Part shown: piece after piece, positions 1-6,252 of the stretch
Layout of the letters: every line of letters starts with the position of its first letter
How positions within the stretch are numbered: the first letter of the stretch is position 1
From: JBHIBA01 sp046758845
GTDB taxonomy: Bacteria; UBA8248; JACPRG01; G963555815
DNA: 6,252 bases
Assembly (NCBI GenBank): GCA_046758845.1
Contig: JBHIBA010000278.1
Span: 1-6,252 of the forward strand
Reading direction: 5' to 3'
Made by a program: the position numbers and the translations under genes
Notes under the pieces: generated by a model
The model's database searches: none
Told to the model about the DNA's origin: nothing
Seen by the model: the letters and a program-made list of their open reading frames with translations, nothing else

Positions 1-64
1 GTCAAAGACGCCCGGCTTAAGCGCTCATACATCCAACCGCAGCTTGGCCGGCACGCAAGTGCCC

Positions 65-89
65 AAAAAGGCCCCCCTGGCAATCCAGG
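65..89 (-). terminator. Possible weak intrinsic terminator after the DUF5989 gene
   Basis: Read on the minus strand, a short perfect stem CCTGG / CCAGG with loop ATTG (85-89 and 76-80) lies 9 bases beyond the DUF5989 stop codon. It is followed by GGGGGCC-type sequence and then a run of five T (65-69). The T run begins about six bases after the stem, which is farther than in a textbook terminator, and the stem is only 5 bp. A second small hairpin, GGCAC-GCAA-GTGCC (50-63), lies just beyond. Placement supports a terminator; geometry makes it uncertain. Confidence 0.3.
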
Positions 90-97
90 CTTTCATC

Positions 98-256
98 CTA
101 GAAGATCGCGTAGATGAACGGGGCCAGCGCCGAACCCTCCGTGAAGATGATCAGAAAGCTCAAAAGGATCAACATGATGAGGATGGGCGCGAGCCACCAC
201 TTCTTGCGATGCTTGAGGAAGTCCCAAAACTCCCCCATCAGACTGAGGTTGCTCAT
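98..256 (-). CDS. DUF5989 family small single-pass membrane protein
   Basis: A 52-residue protein, short enough to be missed by ordinary ORF length cut-offs. It begins MSNLSLMGEFWDFLKHRKKW. A cytoplasmic-type basic stretch KHRKKWW is followed by one hydrophobic helix (about residues 22-38, rich in Leu and Ile), then TEGSALAPFIYAIF at the C-terminus. The pattern EFWDFLxxRKKWW - hydrophobic helix - TEGSAxAPFIYxxF is what I recall for DUF5989, whose biochemical role is unknown. Start choice is well supported: AGGAG (263-267) sits six bases before the ATG. Family members are often found beside carbamoyltransferase and SxtJ-like membrane proteins. No such partner lies on the 5' side here, and the 3' side runs out of the window within 97 bases. 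It is transcribed divergently from the DUF488-helicase pair. The basic residues before the helix predict an N-in, C-out topology (inference). Confidence 0.87.
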   Translation of the reverse strand: MSNLSLMGEFWDFLKHRKKWWLAPILIMLILLSFLIIFTEGSALAPFIYAIF

Positions 257-327
257 ATCCAGCTCCTATCCGCGTTCAAATTCCCCGGGCAGCCTCCGCT
301 CTTGATTCCAAGGCCAATCACCGCCCC

Positions 328-360
328 CTGTATATCACCTATATAGATAGTATATTTCCC
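328..360. promoter_or_regulatory. AT-rich divergent promoter region
   Basis: The 205-base gap between the divergent DUF5989 and DUF488 genes holds a sharply AT-rich block in otherwise GC-rich DNA. It includes the 8-base palindrome CTATATAG (339-346) and several -10-like hexamers. On the minus strand TATACT (349-354) matches the -10 consensus at five of six positions; on the plus strand TATATT (351-356) is similar. I found no good -35 box at the right distance for either, so the exact promoters are undecided. The remainder of 257-461 shows no gene, RNA or repeat that I can support. If transcription starts near this block, the DUF488 mRNA leader would be about 100 bases long. Confidence 0.4.
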
Positions 361-461
361 TTTGTCTCGGCAAGACCGGCGTTGATCGCCCGAAGTCCGC
401 TGTGCTAGGTTCATGGGAGCGGACCGCGAGCCCCTTTTCCCTCTTCTCCCTGGTCACATCG

Positions 462-833
462 ATGATTCGCCTGAAGACAATCTACGCGGAACCCGAACCC
501 GAAGACGGCGCCCGCATTCTCGTCATGCGCCGCTGGCCCAGGGGGGTCAAGAAGGACCGGGTCGATGAATGGCTGCGGGACCTAAGCCCCAGCGAAGCGC
601 TGCTCGGCGCTTCCCGCTCCAGGAAGGTGAATGCGGCCGAATTCTTCCTGAAATACCGGCAGGAAATGGCCGCCCGCCTCGGGCTCCTCGAGACGCTGGC
701 CGAACGGTCGAAGACCGAGACCCTGACCTTGCTTTGCTGGGAGCGGCGGGATGAGGACTGCCATCGGCATGTGCTGAAGGCCCTCATCGAGGAAGCCGGA
801 CGCCCCAGTCCGGGGAAAGAACGCCGGACGTGA
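462..833 (+). CDS. DUF488 family protein
   Basis: A 123-residue protein, the usual size for the compact DUF488 family, whose function is not established. The signature features are the N-terminal strand MIRLKTIYAEPEPEDG, the motif RRWPRGVKK (residues 23-31), the helical stretch with DEWLRDLSPS (35-44), and the C-terminal LLCWERRDEDCHR (90-102) with Cys92, Cys100 and His101, matching the family's typical LLCxExxxxxCHR. The start at ATG 462 is chosen because family members begin about here; the reading frame stays open back to a GTG at 402, but those 20 extra residues look unlike the family. Neither start has a recognisable Shine-Dalgarno sequence. The stop TGA overlaps the GTG start of the helicase gene (GTGA), so the two are probably one operon and translationally coupled. 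Nothing in the sequence shows what it does for the helicase. Confidence 0.9.
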   Translation: MIRLKTIYAEPEPEDGARILVMRRWPRGVKKDRVDEWLRDLSPSEALLGASRSRKVNAAEFFLKYRQEMAARLGLLETLAERSKTETLTLLCWERRDEDCHRHVLKALIEEAGRPSPGKERRT

Positions 834-2944
834 ATCCCCCCCGTCGCTATCCCCTGGTTTCCTCCGCGAAGCCGGCGCGCTCCCGGATCGATTACGAGGC
901 CGACCTGAACCCGCAGCAGTTGGAGGTGGTGACGGCCTCCGGGGGCCCCATGCTGGTCATCGCCGGGGCGGGGAGCGGAAAGACGCGCACCGTCACTTAC
1001 CGGATGGCCGGGCTCATCGAGAGGGGAGAAAACCCGGCGCGGATCCTCTTGCTCACGTTCACGAACAAAGCGGCGCACGAGATGCTCCGGCGGGCGCAGG
1101 GCCTGGTCCGCATCGATGTCCGCCGGGTCTGGGGCGGCACCTTCCATCACGTCGGAAACCTCATTCTTCGCCGCCACGCCAAGTGGGTGGGCCGCGGCGA
1201 GAATTACTCCATCCTGGACCGGGAGGATTCGGCGGACCTGCTGGACACTTGTACGGCCGATGTGGGCATCAACCCCAAGGAACGTTTTTTCCCCAAGGGG
1301 GGCGTCCTGCGGGACATCCTGAGCTTCGCGCTCAACACGGACGCCTCTGTTGAAGAGGTGGTCTGCCGGCGCTATTGCGGATTCGAGGACAGTCTGCCGG
1401 ACATTCAGGGGGTGTTGGAGCGGTTCGCCCGGCGCAAGACCGAGATGAACGTCTTGGATTTCGACGACCTGCTGGTCCTTTGGCTGCGGCTTTTGCAGGA
1501 GCATCCCGAAGCGCGCAAGAGGTACCAGGGCCAGTTTCGCCACGTCCTGGTCGATGAGTATCAGGACATCAACCGCCTGCAGGGGCGGCTGATTGACCTG
1601 CTTGCGGGCGAGCACAGAAACCTGATGGTCGTCGGCGATGACGCCCAGAGCATCTACTCTTTCCGCGGAGCCGAGTTCGCCAACATCCTGGAATTTCCCC
1701 AGCGGTATCCCGACGCCCGCGTGTACCGGCTGGAGATCAATTACCGGAGCGCCCCCGAGATCCTCCGCCTGGCCAACGAGAGCATCGCGCACAACACCCG
1801 CCAGTTTCAAAAGAAGTTGCGGACCGAGCAGCCGCCCGGGGAACTGCCGGTCGTGGTTCCGGTTCGCGACGCCCTCCAACAGGCGGACTTCGTCTGTCAG
1901 CGCATTTTGGAATTGCAAGACGAAGGGGTTCCCCTGGATGAGTTTGGCGTCCTTTACCGGGCGCACTTTCACTCCATGGAGCTGCAGATGGAGCTGACGC
2001 GGCGGGGCGTCCCGTTCCAGGTCCGCTCGGGTCTGCGCTTCTTCGAGCAGCGTCACGTGAAGGACTCCACCGCCTACCTGAAAGTGATCGTGAATCCTCG
2101 GGACGAGATCGCCTGGAAACGGATTCTTCTTCTTTTGTCGGGGGTCGGGAATGTCACCGCCCACCGGTTCTGGCAGGCCATCGCCGCCGCCGCCGACCCG
2201 CTGGATCGCCTCGAGAGCCCGAAATTCGCGTCGCTTTTCCCAAAGCGGGCGAAGGCGCAGTGGAGGAAACTGGCTGACACCCTGAAGGGGATTCGGGGAG
2301 AAGCCCTGTCTTCTCAGCCGGCAGAGATGATCCGCCTGGTTGTTGAGAGGGGATACCGGGACTACCTGAGGCAGAACTTCACCAATGCGACCTCGCGTCT
2401 GGAGGACCTCGAGCAGCTGGCCCGGTTTGCCGAGCAGTTCGCTTCGGTCGAACGGTTTCTCAGCGACTTGGCGCTGTTGACCTCGGTGGGGGGAGAGGAC
2501 ATGGAGGGGGATGTGGAGCCCGGCGCGTCCGTCGTCCTGAGCTCGGTTCACCAGGCCAAGGGATTGGAGTGGCGCAGGGTGTTCGTCATTTGGCTGGCGG
2601 AGGACCGGTTTCCCTCGGCCCTGGCCCTTCGAGAGGAGGAAGACGACGAAGAGGAACGCCGTCTTTTCTACGTGGCGGTGACGCGGGCCAAAGAAGGCCT
2701 TTATCTTTGCTATCCGTTGATGGAGTTGGGCCGGTACCAGACGGGCGTCTTCACGAAGCCCTCCCGGTTCATTGAGGAACTTCCGGAAGCCTCCTATGAG
2801 CGGTGGGCCATCGAAGAAGACTTCGCGCTCCACCCCGCCGAGCCCTGGCAAGAGGGGGCGGCGCAGGGCGTCGACGCCGACGACTGGGATCAGTCTCTCG
2901 GGCAGCCGGGCCCGCAAGGGTTCTCAGGAAAAGGGGCGGTTTGA
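830..2944 (+). CDS. UvrD/Rep/PcrA-type superfamily 1A ATP-dependent DNA helicase
   Basis: A 704-residue protein, close in size to Rep and UvrD. Helicases of this group translocate 3'-5' on single-stranded DNA with ATP hydrolysis, in repair and in clearing replication or transcription obstacles. Motifs in order: Q-motif LNPQQLEVV (26-34), Walker A GAGSGKT (46-52, Lys51), motif Ia TFTNKAAHEM (76-85), LDFDDLL (209-215), Walker B DEYQD (242-246), motif III GDDAQSIYSFRGA (269-281), motif IV with NYRS (304-307), FFEQRHVKD (404-412), motif V around SSVHQAKGLEW (571-581) and motif VI VAVTRAK (615-621). All catalytic residues I can check are present, so it should be active. The last 50 or so residues are acidic and Gly/Pro-rich, without a recognisable C-terminal partner-binding domain. 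Start is GTG 830; the next in-frame ATG (Met41) would cut off the Q-motif. I cannot tell uvrD, rep and pcrA apart here, so no symbol is given. It probably relies on the promoter upstream of the DUF488 gene. Confidence 0.95.
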   Translation: MNPPRRYPLVSSAKPARSRIDYEADLNPQQLEVVTASGGPMLVIAGAGSGKTRTVTYRMAGLIERGENPARILLLTFTNKAAHEMLRRAQGLVRIDVRRVWGGTFHHVGNLILRRHAKWVGRGENYSILDREDSADLLDTCTADVGINPKERFFPKGGVLRDILSFALNTDASVEEVVCRRYCGFEDSLPDIQGVLERFARRKTEMNVLDFDDLLVLWLRLLQEHPEARKRYQGQFRHVLVDEYQDINRLQGRLIDLLAGEHRNLMVVGDDAQSIYSFRGAEFANILEFPQRYPDARVYRLEINYRSAPEILRLANESIAHNTRQFQKKLRTEQPPGELPVVVPVRDALQQADFVCQRILELQDEGVPLDEFGVLYRAHFHSMELQMELTRRGVPFQVRSGLRFFEQRHVKDSTAYLKVIVNPRDEIAWKRILLLLSGVGNVTAHRFWQAIAAAADPLDRLESPKFASLFPKRAKAQWRKLADTLKGIRGEALSSQPAEMIRLVVERGYRDYLRQNFTNATSRLEDLEQLARFAEQFASVERFLSDLALLTSVGGEDMEGDVEPGASVVLSSVHQAKGLEWRRVFVIWLAEDRFPSALALREEEDDEEERRLFYVAVTRAKEGLYLCYPLMELGRYQTGVFTKPSRFIEELPEASYERWAIEEDFALHPAEPWQEGAAQGVDADDWDQSLGQPGPQGFSGKGAV

Positions 2945-2968
2945 CATGGCCTCTTGCCCGTGTAGATT
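2941..2968 (+). promoter_or_regulatory. Sigma-70-like promoter for trkAH
   Basis: A perfect -35 hexamer TTGACA (2941-2946) is separated by 16 bases from TAGATT (2963-2968), which matches the -10 consensus at four of six positions. The -35 overlaps the TGA stop codon of the helicase gene. Transcription from here would start near 2975 and give a leader of about 70 bases before trkA. That leader contains two small GC-rich hairpins (CCCG/CGGG at 2977-2990 and CCGGC/GCCGG at 2997-3009). Assignment rests on sequence match and placement only. Confidence 0.55.
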
Positions 2969-3043
2969 GTATCCGGCCCGAAAGCGCGGGGGTTTCCCGG
3001 CGTCGCCGGTTTAGCGGAAATTCAGCCAGGGTAGGGCAGGGCA

Positions 3044-4387
3044 TTGCGGGTTATCGTCATCGGAGCGGGAGAAGTCGGCTTTCACATCGCCCGGCGCCTC
3101 ATCCAGGAAGACCAGGACGTGGTCCTCGTGGACCGGGATGAGTCGGTGATCGAGAGGGTCGCCGAGCAGGTGGACGCCCTCACCATTGTGGGCAACGGCA
3201 CGAACCCCCGGGTGCTGGCCGAGGCCGGCCTCAAAGAGGCCGGAATGCTCGTCGCCGTCAGCAGCGACGACGCGGCCAACCTGGCGGCCTGCCATCTCGC
3301 CGCGGCCAACGGCGTCCCCATGAAGATCGCCCGCGTGGGAGATCCCTACTACTTCCGCGAAGACGTGGACATCAAAGGCCGGGAGTTCGGGGCCGATCTC
3401 CTCATCAACCCTGCGCAGGAGATCGCCACGACCATCGACCGCCTGATTGCGACGCCGGGCGCGATAGAGGCGGCCGATTTCTTCAAGGGCCGGCTCCGGA
3501 TGATCGGGCTTCGCGTGGGCGATGGCTCCCCCATCAGCGGCCGCTCGCTCCAGTCCCTGGGGGACACCATCCGCGACTCGGGCTTTCTCGTCCTGGGGCT
3601 CAGCCGCGACGGCCAGGTCTCCATCCCGCGGGGGACCACCGTCGTCAGGCCTCATGAGTTTATGCTCGCCGTTGCCCGGCCCGAAACCGTCCCCTCGCTC
3701 ATGGACTTTTGCGGGGTCAAGCATACGCCCGTCGAGCGCGTCCTCATCGTCGGGGGGGGTCGCGTGGGATACTCCTTGGCGGAGCGGCTTTCGAAAAGGA
3801 ACATCAAGGTGAAGGTCGTGGAGTCCAGCGACAAGCGGGCCAAGGTGCTCGCCCAGAATCTCCCCCATATCCTCATCCTCCACGGCGACGGCACCGACAT
3901 CGCCCTCCTGCGGTCCGAAGGGGTGCAGGACATGGACGTGGTGGTGACTGTTTCCGACGACGAGGAGACAAATGTCTTCTCGGCCCTCCTGGCGAAGCGC
4001 CAGGGGTGCCGCAAGGCCGTCGCCCTGGTGGACCGCCCCGACTACCTCTCTCTGGTCTTTTCCCTGGGCATCGACGCCGCCGTGAGCCCGCGTCTCGTCA
4101 CCGCCAGCGTGATCCTGCGTTACCTTCGGGGTCCGAACATCCTGGCGCAGTTCACGAGCGCGTTCAACGAAGCCGAAGTCGTCGAGCTGGAGGTCGGTCC
4201 GCGCGCCAAGGCGGCGCGACGTTCCCTGGCGCGCCTCGATCTTTCTCGGGACGCCCTCGTCGCTGGCATCGCGCGGGGCGAGGAGGTCGAGATCCCCCAC
4301 GGGGGAACGACGATTCAGGGGGGAGACCGAGTCCTTCTGTTCGCCCTCCCCAAGGGTCTGACAGAAGCCGAGCGGCTTTTCCGTTGA
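3044..4387 (+). CDS. trkA: Trk potassium uptake regulatory protein TrkA (two RCK units)
   Basis: A 447-residue cytoplasmic protein, close to the usual full length of about 458. TrkA binds nucleotides and gates the TrkH potassium channel. It has the expected duplicated layout: first Rossmann-type RCK-N domain with GAGEVG (residues 7-12) and an acidic end of strand 2 (Asp30), first RCK-C domain (about 148-215), second RCK-N domain with GGGRVG (237-242) and Glu260, and second RCK-C domain (about 375-440). Both glycine-rich loops are intact, so both units can probably bind nucleotide. The start is TTG 3044: a stop codon lies in frame four codons upstream, and the first beta strand RVIVIG follows the start directly, leaving no room for a later start. 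GTAGGG (3031-3036), seven bases before it, is a plausible ribosome site. The gene lies 99 bases after the helicase and 28 bases before trkH, forming an operon with the latter. Confidence 0.95.
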   Translation: MRVIVIGAGEVGFHIARRLIQEDQDVVLVDRDESVIERVAEQVDALTIVGNGTNPRVLAEAGLKEAGMLVAVSSDDAANLAACHLAAANGVPMKIARVGDPYYFREDVDIKGREFGADLLINPAQEIATTIDRLIATPGAIEAADFFKGRLRMIGLRVGDGSPISGRSLQSLGDTIRDSGFLVLGLSRDGQVSIPRGTTVVRPHEFMLAVARPETVPSLMDFCGVKHTPVERVLIVGGGRVGYSLAERLSKRNIKVKVVESSDKRAKVLAQNLPHILILHGDGTDIALLRSEGVQDMDVVVTVSDDEETNVFSALLAKRQGCRKAVALVDRPDYLSLVFSLGIDAAVSPRLVTASVILRYLRGPNILAQFTSAFNEAEVVELEVGPRAKAARRSLARLDLSRDALVAGIARGEEVEIPHGGTTIQGGDRVLLFALPKGLTEAERLFR

Positions 4388-4415
4388 GGCGTTCTCTCCG
4401 GGCGCACTCTCCGCC

Positions 4416-5858
4416 ATGAACATTTCCTCCGTCCTTCGGAGCCTGGGTTTCATCGCCCTGTTGTTGGGGGCCGCCCTGGTGATCCCGGTCGCGATTTCGG
4501 CGGTCGCGGGCGGGCCCGACCTTGTGGCGCTGGCCGCCTCCGTCCTCATCTCCGGCGCGGTCGGGGGCTGCCTGCTTTACTTCGGCGGCAGAGAGGAGAT
4601 GGCCGCGCGCGACGGGTTCGCCGTCGTGACGGGGACGTGGCTGCTGGTCTCCTTTGTGGGCGCCTTTCCCTACTGGCTGTCGGGGACGATACCCTCCTAC
4701 ACGGACGCCTTCTTCGAAGCCATTTCCGGTTTCACGACGACGGGGGCCACGGTCGTCGCCAACATCGAGGACCTCCCGGCGGGCATCCTGTTCTGGAGGA
4801 GTTTCACGCAGTGGCTGGGGGGAATGGGGATCATCGTCCTGACGGTGGCCTTCCTGCCGCTGTTCGGTGTGGGCGGCCTTCAGGTTCTGAACGCCGAAGC
4901 CCCCGGTCCCACCTTCGAGCGGCTGGTCCCCCGTCTCCGGGAGACGGCGAAGCTCTTGTGGGGGATTTATCTCCTCCTCTCTGTCTCAGAGGTCCTGTTG
5001 CTCCTGGCGGGCGGGATGCCCCCCTTTGAGGCGGTGCTGCACACCTTCAGCACGATGGCCACGGGGGGGTTCTCCCCCAAAGATGCCAGCATCGCGGCCT
5101 ACTCCAGCCCGTATCTCCAGTGGGTCATCATCCTGTTCATGGGGTTGGCCGGGACGAGTTTCAGCCTTCATTACTTCGCCCTGCGGGGTCGATCCCTCTC
5201 CTCTTACTGGAAGAACACCGAGTTCCGCTTCTACCTGTCGATGCTCGGTGCGGCGACCCTCGTGACGACCCTCTTCCTCCTGTGGCAGACGCAGGCCGGG
5301 GCGGAGCGGGCCGTGCGCGAGGCGGCCTTCCAGGTCGTGGCCATCGTGACGACGACGGGTTTTGTGACGGCCGACTTCGAGCTCTGGCCCGTCGTTCTGC
5401 AGGCCCTGCTGCTATTTCTGATGTTCTTCGGCGGCTGTTCGGGGTCCACGGGGGGCGGAATGAAGCACATGCGCCTGTTGCTTCTGTTCCGGCATTCGGG
5501 GGCTCAGATGCTGAAGCTCATCCATCCGCGGGCCGTCAAGGGGCTTCTTTTGGGCGAGCGCCCCGTGACCGATGACGTCATCGAGGGCATCCAATCCTTC
5601 TTCTTCCTGTACTTGACGCTCTGGGTGGGCGGCAGCCTGGCGCTCTCGGCCTTGGGGATGGACCTGGTCACCGGGATCTCAGCGGCGGCCTCCGCATTGG
5701 GAAACGTGGGGCCGGGGCTGGGCGCTGTCGGCCCGGCCGATAACTACGCGGGCTTGCCCGCGCTGGCGAAATGGATCCTCTCGGCCCTGATGCTTTTGGG
5801 GCGGTTGGAGATCTTCCCGGTGATCATCCTGCTCAGCCGCGAGACCTGGCGGCGGTAG
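4416..5858 (+). CDS. trkH: Trk potassium uptake channel subunit TrkH
   Basis: A 480-residue inner-membrane protein, almost the length of E. coli TrkH (483). It forms the potassium-conducting pore gated by TrkA. Four M1-P-M2 repeats are visible through their filter loops: SGFTTTGAT (104-112), STMATGGF (212-219), VTTTGFV (311-317) and ALGNVGPGL (427-435), each with the filter glycine. The Gly/Ser-rich stretch GGCSGSTGGGMK (339-350) corresponds to the flexible intramembrane loop of the third repeat that acts as a gate. Arg463 in LLGRLEIFP probably corresponds to the conserved arginine below the filter in the fourth repeat. Two extra N-terminal hydrophobic segments (about 9-31 and 35-56) match the family's additional helices. 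The ATG has no obvious Shine-Dalgarno sequence, although the start fits the family, so translation may depend on coupling with trkA 28 bases upstream. The C-terminus ends normally (SRETWRR), so the gene is complete. Confidence 0.96.
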   Translation: MNISSVLRSLGFIALLLGAALVIPVAISAVAGGPDLVALAASVLISGAVGGCLLYFGGREEMAARDGFAVVTGTWLLVSFVGAFPYWLSGTIPSYTDAFFEAISGFTTTGATVVANIEDLPAGILFWRSFTQWLGGMGIIVLTVAFLPLFGVGGLQVLNAEAPGPTFERLVPRLRETAKLLWGIYLLLSVSEVLLLLAGGMPPFEAVLHTFSTMATGGFSPKDASIAAYSSPYLQWVIILFMGLAGTSFSLHYFALRGRSLSSYWKNTEFRFYLSMLGAATLVTTLFLLWQTQAGAERAVREAAFQVVAIVTTTGFVTADFELWPVVLQALLLFLMFFGGCSGSTGGGMKHMRLLLLFRHSGAQMLKLIHPRAVKGLLLGERPVTDDVIEGIQSFFFLYLTLWVGGSLALSALGMDLVTGISAAASALGNVGPGLGAVGPADNYAGLPALAKWILSALMLLGRLEIFPVIILLSRETWRR

Positions 5859-5888
5859 GGGACAGGGCGACATTTTGAAAACTGTCCC
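5859..5888. repeat. GGGACAG/CTGTCCC inverted repeat
   Basis: Perfect 7-bp arms GGGACAG (5859-5865) and CTGTCCC (5882-5888) enclose a 16-base AT-leaning loop. The left arm begins at the first base after the trkH stop codon. Arms of the type GGGGACAG...CTGTCCCC are, from memory, common in dispersed REP-like elements of environmental bacteria, but one copy in this window cannot establish that. It is not followed by a T run, so it is not a good terminator. Confidence 0.45.
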
Positions 5889-5894
5889 GATTTG

Positions 5895-5927
5895 CCAGGG
5901 GGCGCTTTTTGAAAGCCGCCCCCCTGG
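5895..5927. repeat. Imperfect C/G-rich stem-loop
   Basis: CCAGGGGGCG-CTTT (5895-5908) pairs with AAAGCCGCCCCCCTGG (5912-5927) across a 3-base loop, with two single-base bulges. It is followed by a run of C and then GGAAAACTTTTCTTT. It may form part of a compound terminator with the next hairpin, or be a decayed repeat. The palindrome GAAAA-C-TTTTC follows it at 5936-5946. Confidence 0.4.
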
Positions 5928-5950
5928 ACCCCCCGGAAAACTTTTCTTTG

Positions 5951-5988
5951 GCGAAAGAGGCCGGCCCCGCAGGGCCGGCCTCTTTCGC
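5951..5988 (+). terminator. Strong hairpin, probable terminator of trkAH
   Basis: A perfect 17-bp inverted repeat: GCGAAAGAGGCCGGCCC (5951-5967), loop CGCA (5968-5971), and its exact complement (5972-5988). It lies 92 bases after the trkH stop, with no gene in between. The T-rich part, CTCTTTCGC, is inside the 3' arm rather than after it, so if the upper AGGCCGGCCC/GGGCCGGCCT stem forms first, CTTT acts as a short tail. Because the arms are perfectly symmetrical it could work in both directions. Stem strength and placement favour termination; the missing U tract keeps it short of certain. Confidence 0.65.
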
Positions 5989-6056
5989 AATCAACCTGGC
6001 TGGGTAGGCCGCAGGTCTACATTTCTTCCTCGATACCGAGACGCGCAGGGCGTGGC

Positions 6057-6123
6057 GTGTGCCACTGGCTGCTTGCAGCCAGTGCCTCCTAGCCCACACG
6101 GGCGGGCCAGCCGCCCGTGGCAC
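6057..6123. repeat. Compound palindromic (REP-like) element of two hairpins
   Basis: Hairpin one is perfect: CACTGGCTGC (6063-6072), loop TT, GCAGCCAGTG (6075-6084). Hairpin two is perfect: CACGGGCGG (6097-6105), loop GCCAG, CCGCCCGTG (6111-6119). In addition GTGCCAC (6059-6065) is the exact complement of GTGGCAC (6117-6123), so the outer ends of the element pair with each other, and GTGTG (6057-6061) complements CACAC (6095-6099). The unit can therefore refold between two side-by-side hairpins and nested forms. It codes for nothing convincing. Its design resembles REP/BIME-type dispersed repeats, some of which are moved by REP-associated tyrosine transposases; that link is inference, as no transposase is in the window. 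Confidence 0.7.
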
Positions 6124-6252
6124 CCGGCGCTGGGTTTGACGGAGTCGGCAGGTTTTGCAGTCTTTCGTCCGACGAGCCAATCTTGAATGCGCCTCGGCAT
6201 TCCAATATCTTAAATCCTGGATTGTTTCATGACGTATACGGCCTCTTAAGGC
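6124..6252. other. Non-coding tail without a supported gene
   Basis: No convincing protein or RNA gene is visible up to the window end. A small perfect hairpin GAATGC-GCCTCG-GCATTC lies at 6185-6202. Base composition falls from GC-rich to more AT-rich after about 6200. The only sizeable minus-strand frame (5991-6200) runs straight through the palindromic element and has repeat-type amino acid content, so it is not called as a gene. Confidence 0.5.

Noticed and set aside
1..96. Possible next minus-strand gene starting one base after the DUF5989 stop, or at ATG 30-32 and open to the edge
   Set aside because: The first frame ends after 23 residues (stop at 25-27). The second gives only about ten residues before the window edge and lacks a ribosome site. 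A frameshift in the six-base G run (minus strand) near 72-77 could join them, but there is too little sequence to judge.
44..346. Plus-strand frame of 100 codons across the DUF5989 gene
   Set aside because: It is antisense to a recognised gene, its product is charged and low in structure, and it has no ribosome site.
402..461. Longer N-terminus for the DUF488 protein from GTG 402
   Set aside because: The 20 extra residues do not resemble the family, which starts near MIRLKxIY, and no ribosome site precedes the GTG.
482..2917. Very long minus-strand open frame (811 codons) opposite the DUF488 and helicase genes
   Set aside because: It is the mirror of two well-recognised genes. High third-position GC removes stop codons from the opposite strand. 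The translation is rich in Arg, Pro, Gly and Gln with no recognisable domain.
2997..3009. CCGGC-GTC-GCCGG hairpin followed by TTT, as a helicase terminator
   Set aside because: The stem is only 5 bp with a 3-base loop, the T run is broken after a few bases, and such short GC palindromes are expected by chance in this composition.
3011..4549. Long minus-strand open frame (512 codons) opposite trkA
   Set aside because: Same GC-driven shadow effect; trkA on the plus strand has full-length family motifs, while this frame has none.
5875..6186. Plus-strand frame of 103 codons after trkH
   Set aside because: It runs through two hairpins, the probable terminator and the compound repeat, and shows no family features.
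5991..6200. Minus-strand frame of 69 codons through the palindromic element
   Set aside because: Most of its length is the translation of the compound palindrome, with Arg/Gly/Pro/Cys-rich content typical of repeats read as protein. No domain or ribosome site is visible.

Overview
The window is GC-rich bacterial chromosomal DNA with tightly packed genes, GTG and TTG start codons and weak Shine-Dalgarno sequences. This suits an uncultivated Gram-negative-type lineage, but nothing here fixes the phylum. The core is an ordinary housekeeping block on the plus strand. More unusual material lies at the two edges.

Left edge (1-461): a short minus-strand gene (98-256) encodes a 52-residue single-pass membrane protein of the DUF5989 type. 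Its start is separated from the plus-strand genes by a divergent, AT-rich intergenic region that probably holds promoters for both directions.

Centre-left (462-2944): a DUF488-family small protein is followed, with a 4-base GTGA stop/start overlap, by a 704-residue superfamily 1A (UvrD/Rep/PcrA-type) DNA helicase with all main motifs intact. The overlap implies co-transcription and translational coupling.

Centre-right (2945-5858): a two-gene potassium-uptake operon. TrkA is the cytoplasmic gating protein with two tandem RCK units. TrkH is the membrane pore with four selectivity-filter loops. A good sigma-70-like promoter (TTGACA, 16 bases, TAGATT) overlaps the helicase stop codon, so trkAH can be transcribed independently of the helicase.

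Right edge (5859-6252): no convincing protein gene. It holds a series of palindromes: a GGGACAG/CTGTCCC inverted repeat starting right after the trkH stop, an imperfect C/G-rich stem-loop, a perfect 17-bp stem with a 4-base loop that probably ends the trk transcript, and a compound element of two adjacent hairpins whose outer ends also pair (6057-6123). The last looks like a dispersed REP-like repeat. I see no clear new multi-gene system. The items most worth a second look are the compound palindromic element and the DUF5989 gene standing without its usual neighbours.
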